In this document: piece after piece, positions 56,011 to 64,000 of the stretch | Position numbering within the stretch: the first letter of the stretch is position 1 | How the letters are laid out: every line of letters begins with the position of its first letter | Position numbers and translations under genes: made by a program | The notes under the pieces: generated by a model | What the model was told of the DNA's origin: nothing | The model's database searches: none | What the model saw: the letters and a program-made list of their open reading frames with translations, nothing else | Origin: Pseudomonas fluorescens NCIMB 11764 | GTDB taxonomy: Bacteria; Pseudomonadota; Gammaproteobacteria; Pseudomonadales; Pseudomonadaceae | Direction of reading: 5' to 3' | NCBI RefSeq assembly: GCF_000293885.2 | Contig: NZ_CP010945.1 | Span: 2,314,001-2,378,000 of the forward strand | DNA: 64,000 bases

Positions 56011-57390
56011 TCAATCCAGTAAAGAAAGGGTGACGGGCGTCAGGTGATTGTCTTCGACCCGCACTTGCAGTTCGCCTTCGCCCAGTTTGGCTTTCAGGCG
56101 CTGGCCGTTGTGGGTTTGCGCGGCGTTGCGGATCGCATTGCCGCGCTCGTCGAGCAAAATGCTGTAGCCACGGCCGAGGGTCGCCAGCGGGCTAACCACG
56201 TGCAGCGTCTGCACCTGACTTTGCAGTTGCAGACGACGGGATTTGAGGCCTTCGCGGATGGCCCGGGGCAGACGTTCGGCGAGGCTGTCGAGACGCTGGC
56301 GCAGCATTGCCAGTTGGCGCCCCGGATGTTGCGCCGCGAGGCGGGTCTCCAGGCGGATCAAGCGTTCGCGACGGGTATTGAGGCTGCGTTCGAAGGCGCG
56401 GCGCATGCGCATGTCCAGATCATCCAGCCGTTGCGCCTGCTGGCGCAGGCGTTCGCCGGGATGACGCAAGCGGCGAGAGATGCCTTCAAGGCGCAGGCGA
56501 TCACGCATCAGGCGGTCGCGCATGCGCATCACCAGCCGTCGATGCAGGCTCTCGACCCGACGCACCAGGTCGCTGGAATCCGGCGCCAGCAGCTCAGCGG
56601 CGGCGGAAGGGGTCGGGGCGCGAACGTCGGCGACGAAGTCGCTGATCGAGACATCGGTTTCATGGCCGACGGCGCTGACAATCGGCGTCACGCAAGCGTC
56701 CACGGCGCGGGCCACGGCTTCTTCGTTGAAACACCACAGGTCTTCCAGCGAGCCGCCGCCACGGGCCAGGATCAATGCATCGAAACCACGGGCGTCCGCC
56801 AGTTTCAGCGCACGGACAATCTGCGCCGTCGCTTCGCGGCCCTGCACCGCGGTGGGGATCAGTGTCAGCTGCACCTGCGGCGCACGGCGGCGGAACACGC
56901 TGATGATGTCGCGGATCACTGCGCCGGTCGGTGAACTGATGATGCCAATGCGCTGCGGATGCGCCGGCAGCGGTACTTTGCGTTCGGCGCTGAACAGGCC
57001 TTCGGCGCTGAGTTTTTCTTTCAAGGCATCGAACGCCAGGCGCAGCGCGCCATCACCGGCCGGTTCGACGGTGTCGAGGATCAGTTGATAGTCGCCACGC
57101 CCTTCGAACAGCGAAACCTTGCCGCGCACCTTGACCGCCAGGCCGTCCTTCAGCGCCTGACGAACCCGTGCCGCGTTCTGCCGGAACAATGCGCAACGCA
57201 CCTGGGCACCGCTGTCCTTGAGGGTGAAATACACGTGGCCGGACGCCGGACGGGCGAGGTTGGAGATTTCGCCTTCGACCCAGATATTGCTGAACACGTC
57301 TTCGAGCAACACCCGCGCGCGGCCGTTGAGCTGGCTGACAGTCAGGACTTCACGGTCCAGGCCGAGTCTTGCAAAGGGATCTTTAATCAT
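56011..57390 (-). CDS. xseA: Exodeoxyribonuclease VII large subunit
   Basis: 459 residues. N-terminal OB-fold (VWEGEISNLARP-like: IWVEGEISNLARPASGHVYF), catalytic domain with GIISSPTGAVIRDIISVFRR, ILARGGGSLEDLWCFNEEAV and VSAVGHETDVSISDFVADVR, then a long arginine-rich coiled coil. ATG at 57390 fits the family start IKDPFARLGLDREVLTVSQL; an earlier in-frame ATG exists at 57435. Confidence 0.96.
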   Translation of the reverse strand: MIKDPFARLGLDREVLTVSQLNGRARVLLEDVFSNIWVEGEISNLARPASGHVYFTLKDSGAQVRCALFRQNAARVRQALKDGLAVKVRGKVSLFEGRGDYQLILDTVEPAGDGALRLAFDALKEKLSAEGLFSAERKVPLPAHPQRIGIISSPTGAVIRDIISVFRRRAPQVQLTLIPTAVQGREATAQIVRALKLADARGFDALILARGGGSLEDLWCFNEEAVARAVDACVTPIVSAVGHETDVSISDFVADVRAPTPSAAAELLAPDSSDLVRRVESLHRRLVMRMRDRLMRDRLRLEGISRRLRHPGERLRQQAQRLDDLDMRMRRAFERSLNTRRERLIRLETRLAAQHPGRQLAMLRQRLDSLAERLPRAIREGLKSRRLQLQSQVQTLHVVSPLATLGRGYSILLDERGNAIRNAAQTHNGQRLKAKLGEGELQVRVEDNHLTPVTLSLLD

Positions 57391-57447
57391 GGGGCGCAGT
57401 TTAAAGGCATTCGCATGCGAATCTCCATGAGCCAACGCAAATCCCCC

Positions 57448-57537
57448 TGTGGGAGCGGGCTTGCTCGCGAAAGCGGTTTAACATTCAACCTTCATGTCGA
57501 CTGACACATCACCTTCGCGAGCAAGCCCGCCCCCACA
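57448..57537. repeat. Paired REP element
   Basis: TGTGGGAGCGGGCTTGCTCG at 57448 and the inverted ending at 57537. It overlaps the 3' end of the LysR gene, supplying its last codons. Confidence 0.85.
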
Positions 57538-58428
57538 ATGATCTGTGCAGGTGTTGATGAAGTGTTGAACCAGCGTCGTCGGATTCTGCCGCCAGGCGAG
57601 GGCGACGGTGCTCTGGCAATCCGGGTCGGCCAAGGGCAGGAAATGAATGTCGGGTGGCGCAATGTCCTGCATCGACTCCGGCAGCAGGGCGATGCCGAAC
57701 CCGGCCTGAATCAACTGCAGTTGCGTGGTTTTGCGCGACACCACTCGGGCCGCTTTTGGAAAGAAACCCTGACGCATGCACAGCTCGGCGGACAAATAAC
57801 TCAGCCCGCCGCGTTGGGGATGGGGAATAGAGATAAACGCCTCATCCTTCAGTTGCGCCAGGTCGATGCCCTGAGCGGACTTATCCACAGCCAGCCGGTG
57901 ATTGGGCGGAACGGCCAGCAGCAATCGTTCGTTGTACAAAGGAACAATCTGCACGCCTTCACGTTGGCGCAACACCGGCAGGCGCAGCAGCCCGACATCA
58001 AGCCGGTTGTCGGCCAACGCTTCAAGTTGCGCTTCGGAAGACAGCTTGGCGATGTCCATGGACACACCGACATGCTGGCTCAAATAGTCGCTGATGCCTC
58101 GCAGCAGACGGCCACTCATGGGGACGGTGCTGGAATGGCTTAGGCGCAAGGTGCCGAGTTCTCCATTGCCGACCTGGGTGGCCATCTCGCTGGCTTTGGC
58201 CAATTCGTTCAGCAGGTTTCTGGCCCGGGGCAGGAAGGCTTCACCGGCGGCCGTCAGTCGAGGCTGGCGTGCAGTGCGCTCGAACAAGGGTGTTTGCAGG
58301 CGGGTTTCCATGTCCTTTATTTGCCGGCTCAACGCTGGCTGCGCAACAAACAAACGTTCAGCGGCTGCACTGAAACTCCCGCACTCGGCGATCTCCACGA
58401 AGTAACGCAATTGACGGGTTGAAAGCAT
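57478..58428 (-). CDS. LysR-family transcriptional regulator
   Basis: 316 residues. Winged HTH (TRQLRYFVEIAECGSFSAAA, then QPALSRQIKDMETRLQTPLF) and a LysR substrate-binding domain. Divergent from the TauE-like exporter, its likely target. ATG at 58428 chosen; the frame upstream overlaps the divergent promoter. The last ~20 residues (GGGLAREGDVSVDMKVEC) are read through a REP element, so the original stop was probably lost or moved. Confidence 0.9.
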   Translation of the reverse strand: MLSTRQLRYFVEIAECGSFSAAAERLFVAQPALSRQIKDMETRLQTPLFERTARQPRLTAAGEAFLPRARNLLNELAKASEMATQVGNGELGTLRLSHSSTVPMSGRLLRGISDYLSQHVGVSMDIAKLSSEAQLEALADNRLDVGLLRLPVLRQREGVQIVPLYNERLLLAVPPNHRLAVDKSAQGIDLAQLKDEAFISIPHPQRGGLSYLSAELCMRQGFFPKAARVVSRKTTQLQLIQAGFGIALLPESMQDIAPPDIHFLPLADPDCQSTVALAWRQNPTTLVQHFINTCTDHCGGGLAREGDVSVDMKVEC

Positions 58429-58528
58429 GAGGCATGCCTTTTTGAGATGAGAGAGGGGCTTTGAAGATATTAGTCGCAAGGCTCCGCGCTGGCTAAAGTC
58501 ATCACAAGTATTTAATGAAGGCGTGCCG

Positions 58529-59296
58529 ATGAACGCGTTTGAGTTGTTGCACCAATGGCCATTTGGCGCGACGGATTGGCTGGTGATCGGGTTGGGCATT
58601 GCCCTGGCTTACATCGTGTTTGGCATTGCCGGGTTCGGTACCGCACTGGTGGCCGGGCCGATTCTGATTCTGTTCATGCCGCTATCGAAGATCGTGCCGT
58701 TGCTGGTGCTACTGGATTTTGTCGCGGCGTTCGGCAATCTGCTGCCCTCGCGACGGGATGTGGCCAAGCCGGAACTGCTGCGGCTGCTGCCGTGCATGGC
58801 GGTGGGTTGCACGGTGGGTGTGATCTTTCTGCTGAACCTGAAATCCGATCTGTTGTTGCTGTTGATGGGGGTGTTTATCAGCGCCTATGCGGTTTACAGC
58901 CTGTGGGTCAAAACCCGCCCGACGCAGTTGTCGGCAGGTTGGGCGGTGCCGATGGGCACGGTCGGCGGGATGTTCGGTGCGCTGTTTGGCAGTGGCGGCT
59001 TTTTATATGCGATCTATTTGAACAGTCGGTTACCAAAAGACGCGGCGCGGGCGACCCAAAGCGCTCTGATCAGTTGCAGCACCGTGGTGCGCCTGAGCCT
59101 GTTTGCTGTCGCGGGTGTGTACGCCGAGCTACCCTTGTTGATGTTGGCGCTGTGTTTGTTGCCGGCCATGGCGTTGGGGCTGTGGATTGGCCGGCGGCTG
59201 ACCATGAGATTGTCCCGCGAGGCATTCGTGCGGCTGGTGACCTGGTTGGTGCTGGCCAGCGGGATTGCGCTGGTCGGCCGGTATTTGAGTACTTGA
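58529..59296 (+). CDS. TauE/SafE family sulfite or organic-anion exporter
   Basis: 255 residues, about eight membrane helices. N-terminal half YIVFGIAGFGTALVAGPILI with the Gly-rich TauE signature, and the second half MGTVGGMFGALFGSGGFLYA, the internal repeat. Substrate unknown. Adjacent LysR regulator probably controls it. ATG 58529 is preferred to the GTG two codons upstream. Confidence 0.9.
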   Translation: MNAFELLHQWPFGATDWLVIGLGIALAYIVFGIAGFGTALVAGPILILFMPLSKIVPLLVLLDFVAAFGNLLPSRRDVAKPELLRLLPCMAVGCTVGVIFLLNLKSDLLLLLMGVFISAYAVYSLWVKTRPTQLSAGWAVPMGTVGGMFGALFGSGGFLYAIYLNSRLPKDAARATQSALISCSTVVRLSLFAVAGVYAELPLLMLALCLLPAMALGLWIGRRLTMRLSREAFVRLVTWLVLASGIALVGRYLST

Positions 59297-59336
59297 CCGG
59301 ATTTCGTCAGGGATTAAGCTGCCCGCCGCTCCGACG

Positions 59337-59400
59337 CCTTCGCGGGCAAACCCGCTCCCACAGTGAGCGGGGTGAACATGATTGTTATGTCCGCGAAGGC
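59337..59400. repeat. REP palindrome pair
   Basis: GCCTTCGCGGGCAAACCCGC at 59337 and the inverted CCGCGAAGGCGTC at 59390, between the exporter and the next gene. Confidence 0.7.
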
Positions 59401-59451
59401 GTCAAACGGTACGCCGCAGACCCCCCATTTCGACGCAGCAGGCTTGCACCC

Positions 59452-60000
59452 ATGAATTCGCAAAGCATCATCGTCCCTAAAATCTCCACGCTGCCGGTGC
59501 ACGAACCCCGGGCAAGGGCGGTCGTGCGGTGGCTGGTGCGCAAGAACATCGTCAAGGAAGAGCTGACCACCTGCGGCCGAACCGGCAACCGCATGGGCCA
59601 CGCGATCGCTGACGGTGCCCGTGCCGTGGTCCTGCACCCGGAAGCATTGCCGTTCGGCGAGCCGATCAATGGCCTCGAGATCATTACCAAACGCTGCATC
59701 TACACGCCGGCCAAGGGTTTCCTTGAGGAAGCGGGCTGCGCCGAATGCCGCAAGGAAGTCGGCGAAGCGCTGTTCGAAAGCCTGGAAGACTGGATGCCGG
59801 GGCGCACCGATAACTTCACCTGCCCGGAGTGCGGGCATGAAGACGACATCAACGGCTTTCTTTTCCTGCAGGAGTGCGGCTTTTCCAACCTGGGATTCAT
59901 TTTCAACAACTGGGCCGAGGCGGGGTTCAAGCAGAGCTTCATCGATGAGTTCGCCGATTGGCTGGATCAACCGGTCAGTTGGGTGAAAGTCGAGTTGTAG
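59452..60000 (+). CDS. Zinc-ribbon-like protein of unknown function
   Basis: 182 residues with two Cys pairs, GCAECRKEV and FTCPECGHED, that could form a zinc ribbon, and a C-terminal segment rich in Trp and Phe (LGFIFNNWAEAGFKQSFIDE). Pseudomonas homologues are commonly annotated as sugar ABC transporter ATPase, but I see no Walker motif, so that name is not supported. Located just before guaB in the usual position. Confidence 0.75.
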   Translation: MNSQSIIVPKISTLPVHEPRARAVVRWLVRKNIVKEELTTCGRTGNRMGHAIADGARAVVLHPEALPFGEPINGLEIITKRCIYTPAKGFLEEAGCAECRKEVGEALFESLEDWMPGRTDNFTCPECGHEDDINGFLFLQECGFSNLGFIFNNWAEAGFKQSFIDEFADWLDQPVSWVKVEL

Positions 60001-60039
60001 GCGGCGACAATCCCCGTATATCAGTAATGCCAATAATAG

Positions 60040-61587
<1,548 letters not shown>

Positions 61588-61612
61588 GGCTTCAAGCAAA
61601 ACGTTAAGTAAC

Positions 61613-61645
61613 CCGGGGCTGTTCGATTCAGCCCCGAGTTGTTTC
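61613..61645 (+). terminator. Hairpin between guaB and guaA
   Basis: GGGGCTG-TTCGATT-CAGCCCC stem with only a weak T-rich tail (GAGTTGTTTCTG). Could be a partial terminator or a processing/stability element. Confidence 0.45.
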
Positions 61646-61687
61646 TGAATCACGACTGTTTCTGAATTACTTAGACGAGACTGAATC

Positions 61688-63265
61688 ATGGCCCTCGACA
61701 TTCACGCTCACCGCATCCTGATCCTCGATTTCGGTTCCCAGTACACCCAGCTGATTGCCCGCCGCGTGCGTGAAATCGGCGTGTACTGCGAACTGCATCC
61801 GTTCGACATGGATGAAGAAGCGATTCGCGAATTCGCTCCAAAAGGCGTCATTCTCGCCGGCGGCCCCGAGTCCGTGCACGTCGCCGACAGTCCGCGCTGC
61901 CCGCAAGCCGTATTTGACCTGGGCGTACCGGTCTTCGGTATCTGCTACGGCATGCAGACCATGGCTGAACAGCTGGGTGGCAAGGTTGAAGGTTCCGAAC
62001 TGCGTGAGTTCGGTTACGCTCGCGTTGACGTGGTCGGCAAGAGCCGCCTGCTCGACGGCATCGAAGACCATATCGACGCCGACGGCCTGTTCGGCCTCGA
62101 CGTGTGGATGAGCCACGGTGACAAAGTCACCCGGATGCCAGAGGAATTCCACATCCTGGCCAGCACCCCGAGCTGCCCGATTGCCGGCATGTTCGACGAC
62201 GCTCGCGGCTACTACGGCGTGCAGTTCCACCCGGAAGTGACCCACACCAAACAGGGCGGTCGCATCCTCTCGCGCTTCATCCTCGACATCTGCGGTTGCG
62301 AAGCGCTGTGGACGCCGTCGAAGATTGCTGAAGACGCCATCGCTCAGGTTCGCGCCCAGGTCGGCACCGACAACGTCCTGCTCGGCCTGTCCGGCGGTGT
62401 GGACTCCTCGGTGGTTGCCGCGCTGCTGCACAAAGCCATCGGCGACCAGTTGACCTGCGTCTTCGTCGACAACGGCCTGCTGCGTCTGCATGAAGGCGAG
62501 CAAGTGATGGCCATGTTCGCCGAGAACATGGGCGTCAAGGTGATCCGCGCCAACGCTGAAGACCAGTTCCTGAACAACCTGGCCGGCGAAAGCGATCCAG
62601 AGAAAAAGCGCAAGATCATCGGTCGTACCTTCATCGACGTCTTCGATGCCCAGTCCAACAAACTGGACAACATCAAGTACCTCGCCCAAGGCACTATCTA
62701 CCCGGACGTGATCGAGTCGGCTGGCGCGAAAAGCGGCAAGGCCCACGTGATCAAGTCGCACCACAACGTGGGCGGCCTGCCGGAAGAAATGAACCTCAAG
62801 CTGGTTGAACCCCTGCGCGAGCTGTTCAAGGACGAAGTCCGTCGTCTGGGCCTGGAACTCGGCCTGCCGTACGACATGGTCTACCGTCACCCGTTCCCGG
62901 GCCCGGGCCTGGGCGTGCGGATCCTCGGTGAAGTGAAGAAGGAATACGCCGACCTGCTGCGTCGCGCCGACCACATCTTCATCGAAGAACTGCGCAAGGC
63001 CGACTGGTACCACAAAGTCAGCCAGGCGTTCGTGGTGTTCCAGCCGGTGAAGTCGGTTGGCGTTGTAGGCGATGGCCGTCGTTACGCCTGGGTCGTGGCC
63101 CTGCGTGCCGTGGAAACCATCGACTTCATGACCGCGCGTTGGGCGCACCTGCCTTACGAACTGCTGGAAACCGTCAGCGGCCGCATCATCAATGAAATCG
63201 AAGGCATCTCCCGCGTCACCTACGACGTGTCGAGCAAGCCGCCGGCGACGATTGAGTGGGAATGA
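61688..63265 (+). CDS. guaA: GMP synthase (glutamine-hydrolysing)
   Basis: 525 residues. Class I glutamine amidotransferase domain ([16 protein letters not shown] catalytic Cys, FHPEVTHT catalytic His/Glu), ATP-pyrophosphatase P-loop [20 protein letters not shown], and C-terminal dimerisation domain ([20 protein letters not shown]). Converts XMP to GMP. 100 bp after guaB. Confidence 0.98.
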   Translation: MALDIHAHRILILDFGSQYTQLIARRVREIGVYCELHPFDMDEEAIREFAPKGVILAGGPESVHVADSPRCPQAVFDLGVPVFGICYGMQTMAEQLGGKVEGSELREFGYARVDVVGKSRLLDGIEDHIDADGLFGLDVWMSHGDKVTRMPEEFHILASTPSCPIAGMFDDARGYYGVQFHPEVTHTKQGGRILSRFILDICGCEALWTPSKIAEDAIAQVRAQVGTDNVLLGLSGGVDSSVVAALLHKAIGDQLTCVFVDNGLLRLHEGEQVMAMFAENMGVKVIRANAEDQFLNNLAGESDPEKKRKIIGRTFIDVFDAQSNKLDNIKYLAQGTIYPDVIESAGAKSGKAHVIKSHHNVGGLPEEMNLKLVEPLRELFKDEVRRLGLELGLPYDMVYRHPFPGPGLGVRILGEVKKEYADLLRRADHIFIEELRKADWYHKVSQAFVVFQPVKSVGVVGDGRRYAWVVALRAVETIDFMTARWAHLPYELLETVSGRIINEIEGISRVTYDVSSKPPATIEWE

Positions 63266-63298
63266 TCCCGGTCTGATTGATCGTCTGTAACACCCGAA

Positions 63299-63334
63299 AG
63301 GCCCCGTGAATGTGAGTTCACGGGGCTTTTTTTT
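63299..63334 (+). terminator. Intrinsic terminator of guaA
   Basis: GCCCCGTGAA and TTCACGGGGC stem with six-nt loop, followed by eight T. On the other strand a short A-run precedes it and only CC-TTTC follows, so it works mainly on guaA; the minus-strand gene ends at the T-run. Confidence 0.92.
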
Positions 63335-63337
63335 CGA

Positions 63338-64000
63338 TCAGGCCGCTACAGTGGGCAGGCGTCCTTCCAGCGTCAGGCCCATGCGGTTGAGTGCGTGGAC
63401 AAGGCTGATCAGATTCGCGTAGGTCACCTGATGCACGGCGGCCCAGGCCGGACGGTCGATGCGGAAGCCGCCATCCGCTGTGCGCTCGATCATCGTTCGC
63501 ATAATCAGGTTGGTCCGGCTGCGATGGATCAGCGTCAAGGTTTCGTCTGACCTTTCAATGGTAAACATGCCCTGGCGGAACAGTAGCTGATTGATTTGCT
63601 GTTGCGTTCTTGGAATGGCCTGAGTCGGCACCTGCAGGCTGATGTCGGCGTACAACGTGTCGACATTGCCGCGCATCTGGGTGGTAACCTCTGCAAAGTC
63701 ACGGCCAACGTCGATGCCTTGGTCGATGTCCAGGTGCAGGTTCTGGTCAGGGCCCACTTCTTCGATGCGTAAGCCGATCCCTCCCTCTGTTTCGCTGATG
63801 CCGGCCATTCCCCTGAACGTGTTAATACTCTCCTGATCGGTGAGCACCACCCATTTTCCGCCGCCGTTGCGGGCTTGAGTGGCTCGCATGATGGTATGGG
63901 TGAGGTAGGTCTTGACGGATTGTCGTGACAGGGCGCGGAAGTTCGAGTCGGTGTAGCGATAGCTTGCCAGGCAATCGGTGGCCTGGATTCGAATGCCGTT
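63338..64000 (-). CDS. Protein of unknown function (partial, cut by right edge)
   Basis: At least 220 residues; the frame remains open to base 64000, so the start is outside. Visible text includes NGIRIQATDCLASYRYTDSN at the edge, then GGGKWVVLTDQESINTFRGM and a C-terminus ending LTLEGRLPTVAA. Rich in Thr, Gln and Arg, no membrane segment seen. I do not recognise the family. Convergent with guaA. Confidence 0.75.
   Translation of the reverse strand, partial: NGIRIQATDCLASYRYTDSNFRALSRQSVKTYLTHTIMRATQARNGGGKWVVLTDQESINTFRGMAGISETEGGIGLRIEEVGPDQNLHLDIDQGIDVGRDFAEVTTQMRGNVDTLYADISLQVPTQAIPRTQQQINQLLFRQGMFTIERSDETLTLIHRSRTNLIMRTMIERTADGGFRIDRPAWAAVHQVTYANLISLVHALNRMGLTLEGRLPTVAA

Noticed and set aside
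58555..60000. 481-aa frame joining TauE shadow to the zinc-ribbon protein
   Set aside because: Its first two thirds are an out-of-frame reading of the exporter gene; only the part from 59452 is real.
59452..60000. Sugar ABC transporter ATPase
   Set aside because: No Walker A, Walker B or signature motif is present; only two Cys pairs are visible.

Overview
The window is chromosomal DNA of a Pseudomonas of the fluorescens group. The evidence is the gene order iscRSUA-hscBA-fdx-iscX-ndk-rlmN-pilF-rodZ-ispG-hisS-yfgM-bamB-der, the tRNA-Leu/queA-tgt-yajC-secDF block, the long form of LeuA, high-GC codon use, and many short REP palindromes of the type GTGGGAGCGGGCTTGCTCGCGA between genes.

Layout. 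(1) 1-2994, minus strand: NAD-linked, molybdenum-dependent formate dehydrogenase fdsG-fdsB-fdsA; fdsA runs off the left edge. (2) 3.6-11.9 kb: accessory region of small, patchy genes. It holds a secreted protein, a PH-domain protein, a DUF4411/ImmA-IrrE toxin-antitoxin pair, a DUF3916 protein, a glycine-zipper protein with an overlapping DUF7079-like partner (probable effector and immunity), a DUF3077 gene with a structured leader and a decayed second copy, sseB, and two 186-bp MITE-like elements, one of which truncates a gene. (3) 12012-26019: a 14-kb genomic island inserted in the 3' end of tRNA-Leu(CAA) and bounded by 23-bp direct repeats. Its cargo is an orphan type VI secretion set, hcp-vgrG-tap(DUF4123)-rhs-immunity, behind a sigma-54-type promoter with three identical-geometry palindromes. 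Its tyrosine integrase is interrupted by an IS2-like element with a 5-bp target duplication, so the island may be immobilised. The original tRNA terminator lies at the far end of the island, and the island carries a substitute beside the tRNA. (4) 26.2-50.2 kb: housekeeping core: queuosine modification, Sec translocon, suhB, trmJ, cysE, the isc operon with two IscR boxes, ndk, rlmN, pilF, rodZ, ispG, hisS, yfgM, bamB and der. (5) 50.5-64 kb: methionine-salvage aminotransferase and omega-amidase pair, a coiled-coil protein, leuA with a candidate leader peptide, an M23 peptidase, xseA, a divergent LysR/TauE pair, a zinc-ribbon protein, guaB-guaA, and a gene cut by the right edge.

How the genes work together. 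The isc genes build Fe-S clusters used by IspG, RlmN and the formate dehydrogenase of this same window. The T6SS genes form one transcriptional chain with tight overlaps: spike and tube, adaptor, Rhs toxin, then an AT-rich immunity gene. The most distinctive content is in 7-26 kb. All function calls rest on reading the sequence; no database search was run.
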